The position numbers and the translations under genes are program-made. Of a stretch of DNA of 64,000 nt, positions 16,332 through 26,000 are shown piece after piece. The notes beneath the pieces are model-generated. The model was not told the DNA's origin and made no database searches. It saw only the letters and a program-made list of their open reading frames with translations. Origin of the DNA: Salinimicrobium sp035607535 (GTDB taxonomy: Bacteria; Bacteroidota; Bacteroidia; Flavobacteriales; Flavobacteriaceae); contig NZ_JAYDZX010000002.1 of NCBI RefSeq assembly GCF_035607535.1, forward strand, positions 1-64,000, read 5' to 3'. The stretch's first letter is position 1. Every line of letters starts with the position of its first letter.

Positions 16332-17429
16332 TTAAAAATCAAACTTCAACTGCACCGCAATCTCCTTTTTCTCTTCCTGCCTTTCTTCCTTGTCTGTGTT
16401 GAGATTTGAAAGGGAAATTCCCAGGAGCCTCACCGATTCTTTCATCTTTTCCTGGTACAGCAGTTCTTTTGCAGTTTCCAGGATGAGATCCTTTGAAGAG
16501 ATGTAATAGGAGAGGGTTTTGCTCCTGGTTTGAAGCGTAAAGTCGCTGTACTTGATCTTTAAGGTAATGGTTTTACCTGCCACTTTGCTTTTGGTAAGCC
16601 GGCGTTCAATTTCTTCGGAAATGTTCTGAAGTCGTTCCAGCATGAAGATCTCTGAAGAAATGTTTTCCTCAAAAGTGCGCTCTGCACCCAAAGATTTTCT
16701 AATCCGGGAAGGCTTTACTTCACTGTTGTGTATTCCCCGTACCACCTGAAAATAAAACTCCCCGCTCTTGCCGAAATTTTCATTTAAAAAATCAAGGGAT
16801 TTGCTTTTCAGGTCCTTTCCGGTAAAAATGCCCAGCCGGTACATCTTTTCGGCAGTTACTTTGCCCACACCATAAAATTTCCTGATCTCTAGCTCTTCCA
16901 GAAAAGATTCCACTTCTTCGGGGGGGACAGTTTTTTGGCCATTAGGTTTATTGATGTCGCTGGCCACTTTTGCAATGAACTTGTTGATAGAAATTCCTGC
17001 GGAAGCGTTGAGACCGGTCTTTTCTTTGATCTTCTGGCGAATTTCCTGTGCGATGAGCGATGCACTGGGGTTGCCCTTTTTATTGTCGGTGACGTCGAGG
17101 TAAGCTTCATCAAGGGACAAAGGCTCCACCAGGTCTGTATACTCAAAAAAGATACTTCGAATGCGGTCTGAAAGTTCCCGGTAGCGGTCAAACCTCGAAT
17201 TGACAAAGATAAGATCGGGACAATTGCGTTTTGCCAATACACTGCTCATGGCACTTCTTACGCCAAATTTTCTGGCTTCGTAACTTGCGGCCGCTACTAC
17301 TCCGCGTTGGGAGCTGCCGCCCACGGCGATAGGTTTCCCTCGAAGTTCAGGATTGTCCAGCTGTTCCACAGAGGCATAGAAAGCGTCCATGTCTACGTGA
17401 ATGATCTTTCGCTGTTTTGTCTCCTCCAT
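16332..17429 (-). CDS. dinB: DNA polymerase IV (Y-family translesion polymerase)
   Basis: The 365-residue protein copies damaged DNA. The metal-binding acidic residues are Asp13 in IIHVDMDAFYASVEQ and Asp107/Glu108 in EPLSLDEAYLDVT; the helix-hairpin-helix KFYGVGKVTAEKMYRLGI and a little-finger domain follow. The C-terminal AVQLKFDF may be a clamp-binding peptide (QLxFDF type). It starts at the ATG at 17429 and diverges from the oxidoreductase gene. An inverted repeat CTTCAGC/GCTGAAG (17449-17471) lies just upstream of its likely promoter. Confidence 0.95.
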   Translation of the reverse strand: MEETKQRKIIHVDMDAFYASVEQLDNPELRGKPIAVGGSSQRGVVAAASYEARKFGVRSAMSSVLAKRNCPDLIFVNSRFDRYRELSDRIRSIFFEYTDLVEPLSLDEAYLDVTDNKKGNPSASLIAQEIRQKIKEKTGLNASAGISINKFIAKVASDINKPNGQKTVPPEEVESFLEELEIRKFYGVGKVTAEKMYRLGIFTGKDLKSKSLDFLNENFGKSGEFYFQVVRGIHNSEVKPSRIRKSLGAERTFEENISSEIFMLERLQNISEEIERRLTKSKVAGKTITLKIKYSDFTLQTRSKTLSYYISSKDLILETAKELLYQEKMKESVRLLGISLSNLNTDKEERQEEKKEIAVQLKFDF

Positions 17430-17535
17430 CGCTATAAAATTAGTGAAACTTCAGCTTCATCTTTGCTGAAGACTTTCCGCAGTTGTTTACTTCCGGAGAA
17501 AAAATTTAATGCTGAATTGCCATTTTTGGTCCACC

Positions 17536-17566
17536 TTTGATTTGAAGCAGAAATCTTCTACCTTCA
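17536..17566 (+). promoter_or_regulatory. Promoter of the oxidoreductase-CYTH-lipoprotein genes
   Basis: TTTG (17536-17539) and TACCTTCA (17559-17566) are 19 nt apart, matching the Bacteroidota promoter layout with two mismatches in the -7 box. The ATG lies 15 bp after the box. Confidence 0.5.
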
Positions 17567-17581
17567 TAAAAAACTAAAGCT

Positions 17582-18244
17582 ATGAAAACCGCGATCATAC
17601 TCGGCGCAACAGGACTTACCGGCGGAGAGCTGCTCAACAGGCTTTTAAAAGATGTCCGGTATAAAAAGATCAAACTGTTTTCCCGTTCTGCTATAGGTCT
17701 CAAAAATGAGAAAATCGAAGAACATTTAATTGATCTGTTTGAGCTTGAAAAGTATGCTGAAGATTTTCAGGCCGATGAAGTACACTGTTGCATTGGAACT
17801 ACCCAGGCCAAAACGCCTGATGATGAAACTTATCACAAGATCGATTACGGAATTCCAGTTACAGCTGCAAAGCTGGCCAAAGAGAACAATATTGGCCGGT
17901 TTTTGGTCATTTCGGCCTTAGGAGCCCATGTCAACAGTAAATTCTTTTACAATCGAACCAAAGGAGAAATGGAGCGGGATGTGCTGGCGCTGGGAATTCC
18001 CGAGACCTATATTCTTCAGCCATCGCTCATTGCCGGGAGAAGAGAGGAAAAACGGCCTTTTGAAGCTGCATGGAAAAAGGTGATGAGTGTTGGGAACCAT
18101 TTGCTGGTGGGGCCGTTAAAGAAGTACAGGAGTATTCATGCAGGTGTGATTGCCGATGCTATGGTCTATCTGGCTAATAACAAATATTCGGTTATCCGAA
18201 TAGAATCAGATGAGATCAGGGAAATTGCTACCAGCTACCGTTAA
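17582..18244 (+). CDS. NAD(P)-binding oxidoreductase/epimerase-like protein (HTATIP2-like)
   Basis: The 220-residue protein has an N-terminal Rossmann fold with the dinucleotide motif GATGLTGGELL (residues 8-18), and FLVISALGAHVNSKFFYNRTKGEME, an atypical short-chain-dehydrogenase active-site stretch (Ser, Tyr and Lys present). It resembles the bacterial relatives of HTATIP2/YbjT, whose substrates are unknown. It leads a three-gene plus-strand set, 9 bp before the CYTH gene. Confidence 0.8.
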   Translation: MKTAIILGATGLTGGELLNRLLKDVRYKKIKLFSRSAIGLKNEKIEEHLIDLFELEKYAEDFQADEVHCCIGTTQAKTPDDETYHKIDYGIPVTAAKLAKENNIGRFLVISALGAHVNSKFFYNRTKGEMERDVLALGIPETYILQPSLIAGRREEKRPFEAAWKKVMSVGNHLLVGPLKKYRSIHAGVIADAMVYLANNKYSVIRIESDEIREIATSYR

Positions 18245-18253
18245 AGACAAGAC

Positions 18254-18739
18254 ATGCAGGAAATAGAACGAAAATTTCTCATTTTAGAAGCTCCAGATTT
18301 CAGAAAAGATGCTTTAAGTAAGAACAGGATCGTACAGGGTTACCTTAACTCAGCACCCGAAAGAACGGTGCGGGTGAGAATAAGAGGAGAAAAAGGCTTC
18401 CTGACCATAAAAGGGAAGAGCACAAGCGACGGACTTTCCCGGTTTGAATGGGAACGGGAAATCCCTCTTTTTGAAGCTGAAGAGCTCCTGAAGCTTTGCG
18501 AAACCGGAGTCATCGAAAAATATCGATATGAAGTGAGAGTTGGAAAACACATTTTTGAAGCCGATGAATTCCTGGGAGAAAATGAAGGCCTGCTATTAGC
18601 CGAAGTTGAGCTGAAGGAGAAGAATGAAAAAATTGAGAAGCCTAAATGGCTGGGGGAAGAAGTCACCGGCAATCAGACATATTATAATTCCTTTTTAAGT
18701 AAATTCCCGTTTAAAGAATGGCAAAAAGAAAGACCATGA
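18254..18739 (+). CDS. CYTH-domain protein (inorganic triphosphatase-like)
   Basis: The 161-residue protein begins MQEIERKFLIL, containing the ExExK signature of the CYTH/triphosphate tunnel enzymes, and has the alternating charged strands (RTVRVRIRGEKGFLTIKGK, RFEWEREIP, EADEFLGENEGLLLAEVEL) that line the tunnel. Family members hydrolyse inorganic triphosphate or related compounds; the single-domain bacterial ones are often triphosphatases. Its stop overlaps the ATG of the lipoprotein gene (ATGA). Confidence 0.88.
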   Translation: MQEIERKFLILEAPDFRKDALSKNRIVQGYLNSAPERTVRVRIRGEKGFLTIKGKSTSDGLSRFEWEREIPLFEAEELLKLCETGVIEKYRYEVRVGKHIFEADEFLGENEGLLLAEVELKEKNEKIEKPKWLGEEVTGNQTYYNSFLSKFPFKEWQKERP

Positions 18740-19239
18740 AAAAAGTAATTTTTCTAATAGCTGCACTGGGACTGGCATCAGCTTGCAACCAAAGCAGGGA
18801 TATCAGGGGAATTCCCGGCCCCGAAGAAGTAGAGGCCCGAATGCCCGATACGATTCCCAATATAGGACAGGAAGCAGAAGACCTCAAGAACAAAGGCTAC
18901 CAAACCTTTGTTTATGAAGATGGAGGCGAACAATATCTCATGCAGCAGTATTACATTGTTTTTCTCAAAAGAGGAGAGAACCGCGATCAGGATTCTACTG
19001 TAGCGGCACAACTTCAACAACAGCATATGGCACATTTAAGCCGAATGGCAAGTGAAGGCTATATGAGCCTGGCGGGACCTTTTGGTGACGACGGGGTAAT
19101 TCGTGGAATTGCGGTCTACAATACCCCGACCTTAGAAATGGCCGATAGCCTGGCGAGGCTTGATCCCGCAGTACAGGCCGGCAGACTTGAGGTGGAGATC
19201 CACCCCTGGTGGGCAGCTAAAGGGACTGAGTTAAAGTAA
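18736..19239 (+). CDS. YCII-like domain lipoprotein
   Basis: From the ATG at 18736 the protein has 167 residues and a lipoprotein signal with Cys17 (GLASAC). The C-terminal part (about 65-160) looks like a YCII/DUF-type ferredoxin fold: YYIVFLKRGENRD, then HMAHLSRMASEGYMSLAGPFGDDGVIRGIAVYN and ADSLARLDPAVQAGRLEVEIHPWW. YCII proteins are small and mostly uncharacterised; a membrane-anchored form is less usual. An in-frame ATG at 18718 would spoil the signal peptide. It overlaps the CYTH gene by 4 bp. Confidence 0.8.
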   Translation: MKKVIFLIAALGLASACNQSRDIRGIPGPEEVEARMPDTIPNIGQEAEDLKNKGYQTFVYEDGGEQYLMQQYYIVFLKRGENRDQDSTVAAQLQQQHMAHLSRMASEGYMSLAGPFGDDGVIRGIAVYNTPTLEMADSLARLDPAVQAGRLEVEIHPWWAAKGTELK

Positions 19240-19348
19240 AGTTTCCTGTAGACATTTTTGCGGGTTATCTTGTTCGCGCGACAAATCTTCTTTAAGGGAG
19301 CTTAGGTGCCGGCACTTTTTCGGGTGAGTTTTTAGAGCCTTAGGTTTA

Positions 19349-19756
19349 CTACCTAATAGTTGAAGGCTTATAATTCCAAACCACCTGCAGCTTTTTTAGT
19401 TCTTTATTTAAGATAGCGAGGGATTCCGGCTTTATTGTGTGGGTATTGATTCTAAGTTCCTGCTTTTCAGTTTTTAAAATGTACTCTCCGGCAAAGCTCT
19501 TAATTTGTACGATTTCATCCAGGGCAACAGATTTTCCGAAGGGTCCGTTCACAGTCAGATTTCCCTCGTCAATGGTGACGTACTTATATTTCACTTTATA
19601 ATAATAAGTCCCAAAATATGCTATGGACACAAGTAAGCCGTAATCAATCCAATTGAATTCATCGTCAAAGAAAAACTGGCCCAGAAAAAAAATCAACCAG
19701 ATGCTACCAAAGTACAGATTGAAATTAAGCTGTCGTTTCTTGTATGGTATTTTCAT
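19349..19756 (-). CDS. Small membrane protein of unknown function
   Basis: From the ATG at 19756 the protein has 135 residues: a basic N terminus (MKIPYKKRQL), two membrane helices (about 14-28 and 36-53), and a soluble C-terminal domain of about 75 residues with short beta strands (YVTIDEGNLTVNGPFGKSVALDEIVQIKSF), the look of a bacterial PH-like domain. A GTG nine codons upstream could extend it but is less likely. No function is assigned. It is the last of four AT-rich minus-strand genes. Confidence 0.65.
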   Translation of the reverse strand: MKIPYKKRQLNFNLYFGSIWLIFFLGQFFFDDEFNWIDYGLLVSIAYFGTYYYKVKYKYVTIDEGNLTVNGPFGKSVALDEIVQIKSFAGEYILKTEKQELRINTHTIKPESLAILNKELKKLQVVWNYKPSTIR

Positions 19757-19879
19757 TTTCTTCAGTTTTACTAAACCTCCCACACATTAAAGCGAGCAGG
19801 TTTACTATTATCGTCAAGTCTGCTTTCCGCGGCAGTCTTGAATCTAGTTCTTATTAGCTTAGTTATCTTATTATGGTTT

Positions 19880-20104
19880 TTAAAAGTTCAAGATATCTGA
19901 CCATTTTAAAAGGTAGTTTACTAGAAAAGTACCTCCTGTGCTTACAAAGATGGAACTTTGCCAGAAATAAACTTTGTTGCCCCATATCTTCAGCCACTTT
20001 TTACCAAAAGCGTTTCCAACATAAGCACTCATACTTATGTAGTAAATAAGATTGATCAATAAAAATATTGCAGTTGCCGGAAGAATTATCCAGATTTTGT
20101 GCAT
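19880..20104 (-). CDS. Small two-helix membrane protein, unknown
   Basis: This 74-residue product has one clear membrane helix at about residues 5-27 (IILPATAIFLLINLIYYISM) and a second, weaker one near 52-68. The sequence between is basic and aromatic (FGKKWLKIWGNKVYFWQ). No family was recognised. It starts with ATG and lies among other unknown minus-strand genes, with gaps of 120-150 bp on either side. Confidence 0.55.
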   Translation of the reverse strand: MHKIWIILPATAIFLLINLIYYISMSAYVGNAFGKKWLKIWGNKVYFWQSSIFVSTGGTFLVNYLLKWSDILNF

Positions 20105-20250
20105 TGAAAATTTTTAATTTTCTGCCAGGCTACCTACCGGACAAGTTGCTGTTGTTGAACTGAATTACATGTAATAGACTTAAAGGCTGTCAAAAATGAG
20201 TGTTATGAAACAACATTTTGAAAACCTTTAAAGATAATTATCCTGTCAAT

Positions 20251-20931
20251 TTACAAATATTTATATTCAATTACTTCCCATTCATACATTCTGCCGAATT
20301 CAGAAAGTAATTTTGGGGTAATGTTTATTTTGGTGACTTCGGTTTTAATATGATCCTGAGAAATATTTCCTGTCTTTGTAGTTATTGTGCCCTCTTTAAA
20401 GTCATAATAATTGTTCTCGAAATTTCCGCTTGCTGAATGTACTCCGCCATCTTCTGCATATATCAGCTGCAGTTGGTTATTTAAGAACTCAAAGGTGTAA
20501 GATTGAGTGGCCCGGGTATACTGATAAAGTATTTTTAGCAATCCGTCTTTTATAGACAACTCTGGTTCTAAATAGATCGCCATTCCACCTTCGTCTCCAC
20601 GTGCAATGAATTCATTATTTTGAATGATAACTTCTTCGTTCTCTTTTTTATCTAAGAGAATTAATATAATCCTGGGTTTGTTTTTTAACAGAGAACAATC
20701 TGCACATCTTTTTTCGAATATACTATCCTTTGATTCCAGGATTAAAGCGTAATCGTCAAATCCGTCTTTGTTCAAATCACCTGATGCCTTGTGCAATATC
20801 TTCCAGTCAGGATTGTTTTCAATCGCCTGTAGATTCTGTCCGATAAGATCTGGATACACAGATTCATTAATTTGCGCAAAACCGGATACACAAAAAAATA
20901 CTGTGAATGTTGTAAGAAGGAATGTTTTCAT
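20251..20931 (-). CDS. Exported protein of unknown function with an EF-hand/FG-GAP-like segment
   Basis: The 226-residue protein has a signal peptide (about 1-19, ending GFAQ) and a calcium-loop-like DLNKDGFDDYALIL near residue 50, as in FG-GAP or dockerin-like repeats. Two Cys lie in CADCSLL. The rest is mixed alpha/beta with no named domain. Proteins of this type are often found as periplasmic or secreted orphans in flavobacteria. It is 22 bp downstream of the next gene in the set. Confidence 0.65.
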   Translation of the reverse strand: MKTFLLTTFTVFFCVSGFAQINESVYPDLIGQNLQAIENNPDWKILHKASGDLNKDGFDDYALILESKDSIFEKRCADCSLLKNKPRIILILLDKKENEEVIIQNNEFIARGDEGGMAIYLEPELSIKDGLLKILYQYTRATQSYTFEFLNNQLQLIYAEDGGVHSASGNFENNYYDFKEGTITTKTGNISQDHIKTEVTKINITPKLLSEFGRMYEWEVIEYKYL

Positions 20932-20953
20932 ATTACATGTTGCCGTTTATTTT

Positions 20954-21430
20954 TTATCTATTCATGTTTTGAACTTGATCAACCTTATTCTGTTCGTTGA
21001 AAAAAACAACAAATTCCATATGGTCCAAAACTGCGAAGTTATCGGGGTCAGGTGTAATATAACATATAGTATTATCGGTCCAGCAATTGGAATATTTCGT
21101 GCCAAGTATTTCAATTACCTCTTCCTTGGTTTTTCCTTCGAGTAGTTTGTTTTTTTCTAAATCCTTGACCATTCTATATCTCGAATCTACATCGGTAATC
21201 CAATCTTTGGAATTAAATTCTTTCGACCTCCATATGGGATTGATTATTCCATAACAAATTCCAATGAATAATGCCGTCCATACAATTGGTAATAATAGTG
21301 TTGCCAGGATGGAAAACATCTTTATGTTCCCCCATTGAAACTTTTTTGTTATAAATTTCTTGTACAAAAAGTAAGAAGGGATCAGAAATAGAATTTCAAA
21401 GGCGATAAAAAATAAAATTAGTTTTATCAT
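20954..21430 (-). CDS. Membrane-anchored protein with a SmpA/BamE-like segment
   Basis: The 158-residue protein has two membrane helices (about 2-22 and 39-65) followed by a soluble domain. Within it, LLEGKTKEEVIEILGTKYSNCW resembles the small-protein A/BamE-type motif (KT..EV...LG.P), after which a short strand (EFVVFFNEQNKVDQV) follows. This fold is widespread in lipoproteins and is only suggestive here. It is the first of the four minus-strand unknown genes; composition is more AT-rich than the flanks. Confidence 0.6.
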   Translation of the reverse strand: MIKLILFFIAFEILFLIPSYFLYKKFITKKFQWGNIKMFSILATLLLPIVWTALFIGICYGIINPIWRSKEFNSKDWITDVDSRYRMVKDLEKNKLLEGKTKEEVIEILGTKYSNCWTDNTICYITPDPDNFAVLDHMEFVVFFNEQNKVDQVQNMNR

Positions 21431-21571
21431 CGGGAAATTTTGTCCGAATTAAAGGCAGCCTCCATTAAGTTCAATACTGCATCTATTAAAAACTTATCGA
21501 CCATACATTTGAAACACTTGTGTAACTAATCTATGGAAAATTCTCCATTATTATAAGTTTGGAACATCAAT

Positions 21572-21602
21572 AAAAAGCCCCGCCGGGTGGCAGGGCTCTT
21601 TG
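21572..21602 (-). terminator. Rho-independent terminator of the RND efflux operon
   Basis: On the minus strand the stem AGCCCTGCC / GGCGGGGCT, with one wobble, is followed by T5. It lies about 20 bp past the stop of the outer-membrane factor gene. Confidence 0.8.
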
Positions 21603-21620
21603 TTTCGAATATTTTCATTC

Positions 21621-23021
21621 CTACTGCCAGCCACCGCCCAGCGCCTGGTATAGATCTACTATTGCGTTTAGTTCATCATATCTGATATTCACCAGCTCCA
21701 ATTGAGAATTTAAAGCATTTTCCCTGGCAGTAAGTACTTCCAGATAATTAGCAAAGCCACTGTTAAGCAGTTCTTCAGAATACGATGTTGCGAGATCGTA
21801 GGCCTCAAATTCCTGCTGTTTTATTTCCAGTTTCTTATCTGCTGCGGCATAATTGAATAAAGCATCAGATACTTCTCTTGAAGCGTCGAGAATGGCTCTT
21901 CTGAATTCGAGAAAAGCAATCTCCTGCTGTGCCTGTGCAACTTCATACCGTGTCTTGATCTGTCTTCTGTTGAATAACGGCTGGGTAAGGGAACCAACTA
22001 CAGTTGCAAAAAGGGAATTAGCGTCTATAAGTTCTGCCAGGTCCAGACTCTGGAATCCACCGGTCGCTGAAATGCTCAGAGATGGGTAAAAATTACTTCT
22101 TGCCACGTTCGTGAGCTGGAAAGCATTCGCCAAGTTATATTCGGCAGCGATTACGTCGGGTCTGTTCCTTAGCAATTGTACAGGAAGACCTGTCTTAAGT
22201 TGCGTATTCAGAACCTGATCTTCCAGTTCAGTTCTTTCGATAGCATGGGGTGCTTCTCCCAGCAGGATTGAAAAGGCATTTTCCAGTAGTCTTATCTGGT
22301 TTTCGAGATCTACCACTACTGCCTGTGCCCGGTAAAGCTGCGCCTCGGTCTGTTTTACACCCACTTCCGTTACATTTCCTGCCTCTTTTAAGGCTTTGAT
22401 GGTCTCGAGGCTGTTCATCCTGTTGGCAACAGTTTCTCTCGTTACTTCCAGCTGCTCGTCCAGAGCCAAAAGCTGGTAGTAGAGATTCGCCACATTGGCT
22501 ACCAGTCTTGTTTTTACCGCCTGGTGGGCTGCCACCGTTTGGAGAAAGGCTGCTCTCTGTGCCCGTTCATTGCTTTTGATCCTGCCCCAAATGTCTGCTT
22601 CCCACGAAAGGTTGGCCGTTGCTTCATACTGGCTTATTGAACCGTCAAAGAAGCTTCCGAACTGGCTGTTAGGAGCCAGTTGTTGATGCGTTACCTGTGT
22701 AGATAATCCAAGAGAAGGCAAGTCTTGAACCTTTGCCTGTTTTAGGTAAGCCCCGGCAGCCTCTATTTGCTGCAGTGCAATTCTTATATCCAGGTTATTC
22801 TCCAGCGCCCTGTCAATATGATCTGTCAGTACAGGATCTGAAAATAGTTCCCGCCAGGAGATCCTGGCCATGGAGATAGTATCGGTTGGAAGTTCATCAG
22901 TTCGGTAGGTTTCAGCTTCAACTACTTCCTCAGGTCTGGTATATTCCTTCGCCACAAAACAGGATTGTAGAGAAAGCAATACCGCCGGAACTACAAGTAT
23001 TTTATATATGGATCTTTTCAT
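21621..23021 (-). CDS. RND efflux outer-membrane lipoprotein (NodT/OprM family)
   Basis: The 466-residue protein forms the outer-membrane channel of a tripartite pump. The lipoprotein signal ends in LQSC (Cys21). Two TolC-like repeats of coiled-coil helices are visible, each with NLDIRIALQQIEAA- and DLATSYSEELLNSG-type segments, plus LLRNRPDVIAAEYNLANAF, the hallmark of the family. It is the last gene of the operon, 9 bp after the inner-membrane pump gene. Substrates cannot be deduced. Confidence 0.93.
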   Translation of the reverse strand: MKRSIYKILVVPAVLLSLQSCFVAKEYTRPEEVVEAETYRTDELPTDTISMARISWRELFSDPVLTDHIDRALENNLDIRIALQQIEAAGAYLKQAKVQDLPSLGLSTQVTHQQLAPNSQFGSFFDGSISQYEATANLSWEADIWGRIKSNERAQRAAFLQTVAAHQAVKTRLVANVANLYYQLLALDEQLEVTRETVANRMNSLETIKALKEAGNVTEVGVKQTEAQLYRAQAVVVDLENQIRLLENAFSILLGEAPHAIERTELEDQVLNTQLKTGLPVQLLRNRPDVIAAEYNLANAFQLTNVARSNFYPSLSISATGGFQSLDLAELIDANSLFATVVGSLTQPLFNRRQIKTRYEVAQAQQEIAFLEFRRAILDASREVSDALFNYAAADKKLEIKQQEFEAYDLATSYSEELLNSGFANYLEVLTARENALNSQLELVNIRYDELNAIVDLYQALGGGWQ

Positions 23022-23030
23022 CTCAGATTT

Positions 23031-26000
23031 TTATTGTTCTTGAATTGCTTCAGGTTTTCTTCCCACTTTCTCCTGCAACCACTGGAAGAGGATAAACAGA
23101 ATCGGAATAATGAAAACTCCTATCACCGTTCCAACCAGAAGACCTCCCACTGCTCCTGTACCTATGGATCTGTTTCCGGCAGCTCCAATTCCGGAGGCAA
23201 AAACCAGCGGAAGTAGACCAACAATGAACGCAAAAGACGTCATAAGGATGGGGCGCAGCCGAGCTTTTGCAGCTCCCATGGCCGAATCAACTATAGAATT
23301 TCCTGCAGTCCGTCTTTGTATTCCAAATTCCACTATCAAAATGGCATTTTTGGCAAGTAAACCAAGAAGCATGATAAGCGCGATCTGGAAATAGATGTTG
23401 TTCTCCAGGCCGCTTAGAGCAGTGGTGACATAAGCTCCCATCACGCCTATTGGTAAGGAGAACAGCACTGCTAACGGCAGCAGGTAACTTTCATACTGTG
23501 CGGCCAGAATAAAGAACACAAAAAGGATACTGAGCAGGAAGATAAAAGTCGTTTGATCTCCTGCGGAAATTTCTTCCCGCGTCAAACCCGAAAATCCTAT
23601 ATCAAAACCTTCCGGCAGGGATCCTGTTCCCACTTCCTGAACGGCCGCAATAGCATCTCCCGAAGAATAGCCTGGCGCTGCGGCCCCGTTCACACTGGCC
23701 GAATTGAACAGGTTAAATCTGGTGACAGACTGTGGCCCATAAACTCTGCTTAGAGTGACAAATTGTGTAATAGGTGCCATCTCCCCCTGAGCATTTCTTA
23801 CGAAAATAGAATTAAGATCTTCTATTGAAGAACGATCTTCGGGAAGTGCCTGTACAAACACACGATATTGCTTTCCGAAGCGTGCAAAGTCGGCAGCGTA
23901 AACAGATCCTATATAGGTTTGAAGGGTCGAAAAGATGCTTCCAATATCTACCCCTGCCTCCTTGGCCTTCGGAATATTCAGGTCTATCTCATACTGCGGA
24001 TAATTGGTGTTAAAGGAACTGTTGGCATAAAGGATCTCAGGCCTTGCAGAAAGATCTGCCAGATAGTTCCTGGTAGCGGCATCAAGATCTTCAAAGCTAC
24101 CGCCGGTACGGTCGAGTACCTTCATCTCAAAACCCGATGATGCTCCAAATCCGGGAACACTTGGGGGCTGAAAAAAGAGAATATTTGCATCGCTTATACC
24201 GGCAGCTGTAGCAAAGAATTTTCCGGTGATCTCTTCGGCAGACATGCCTTCTCCGGTTCGCTCATCCCAGTCGTCCAGCCTTATAAATCCAATCCCATAA
24301 TTACTTCCGGCACCACCTAAAAAGCTGAATCCATTAACGAAGGAAGCTACATCTACCCCGGGAATTTGCTGTATTCTTCGGCTTAATTCCGAAGTGACCT
24401 CGACAGTTCTATCGAGAGAGGCCCCGGCAGGAAGTTCAATATTGGCAAAGATCATCCCGCGGTCTTCATCGGGAACAAACCCGGTAGGAGTGGTAGAAGA
24501 AGCCCAGAAAATGGCTCCTACTGCGGCAACGATTATTACTCCGGTGATCCACTTGTGTCTGTAAAGGAAAGAGACCGATCTTAGATATTTCGCTGTGGTT
24601 GCTTCAAAAGCCACATTAAAGGCCGAAAAGAAGCGCTTCAAAAAGCCCTTTTTCTTGGCTACCTTTTCTTCATGAGGTTTCAGAAACAGAGCACAGAGTG
24701 CCGGACTAAGAGTTAAAGCATTAATGGCCGAAATCGCGATCGCAACCATTAAAGTTACCCCGAATTGCTCGTAAAAAACTCCCGTAGGCCCTGTAATAAA
24801 AGTAACCGGAATAAAAACGGCACCCATGACCAGAGTAATGGAAACAATTGCCCCTGCGATTTCTTCCATGGCAGAATGCGTGGCTTTTTTCGCATTTTCA
24901 ACACCCTGTTCCAGCTTGGCGTGTACTGCTTCCACAACCACTATCGCGTCATCCACCACAATACCAATTGCGAGGACAAGCGCAAAGAGGGTAAGCAGGT
25001 TGATAGAATACCCGAAGAGGTTGAGAAAGAAAAAAGTTCCGATTATGGACACGGGTACTGCAATGGCGGGAATCAGGGTAGATCTGAAATCCTGGAGGAA
25101 AACAAAAACCACCAGGAACACCAGCAGAAAGGCTTCAAAAATGGTAAGAACTACTTTATTTATGGAGGCATTCAGGAATTCGTTGGTGTCAAAATTGATC
25201 CGCACTTCGAGTCCGGTAGGGAAATTCTTTTCGAGCTCTTCAAGCTTTTCATGAACATTTTCAATGATCTCCTGGGCATTGGAACCGGGCGTTTGGTAAA
25301 CACCCATACTTACACCCGGCTTATTGTTGGTGAAACCAATCACACTATAGCCCTGGGCATCGAGTTCCACCTGGGCCACGTCTTCAAGTCTTAAGAACTT
25401 CCCGTTGCCGAGAGCTTTAATGACTATGTTGCGGTAATCTTCTTCGGTGTTATAGCGGCCGCTGTAGCGAATTACATATTCAAAGGCTTCGGCATTATTC
25501 TGGCCGAGAGAACCTGCCGCGGCTTCCTGGCTCTGCTCGTTGACAGCGCCAATTACGTCTGAAGGAATAAGATTGTATGCCGCCATTTTTTCGGGCTGTA
25601 ACCAGATCCTCATTGCATAGGTCTTGGCTCCAAACACGTTCACATCTCCAACGCCGTTAATCCTTTTAAGTTCGGGGATGACATTGATGTTGAGGTAATT
25701 CTGAATAAAGGTCGCATCATAGGCCACATTTTCAGAAATTACAGTAAAGAACATCAGGGCGCTGGTTTGCTGTTTTTGGGTGGTAACCCCACTTTGAGTT
25801 ACTTCTCTTGGCAACAGCGGCGTAGCCCTGGCAACCCTGTTCTGGACGTTTACCGCAGCGATATCTGGATCCACACCCTGATCAAAGAAAACCTGAATGC
25901 TGGCACTTCCATTATTACTCGCCGTTGAGGTAATATAATCCATTCCCTCCACTCCATTGATCTGTTCTTCGATGGGAATGATCACACTTTCGAGTACTGT

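Noticed and set aside
19256..19325. Short inverted repeats (TTGT...ACAA, GTGCCGGCAC followed by T5) after the YCII lipoprotein gene
   Set aside because: The stems are too short, or have no loop, to call a terminator with confidence.
24765..25394. 209-codon plus-strand frame opposite the RND pump gene
   Set aside because: It is antisense to a well-conserved HAE1 transporter and has no homologous look.
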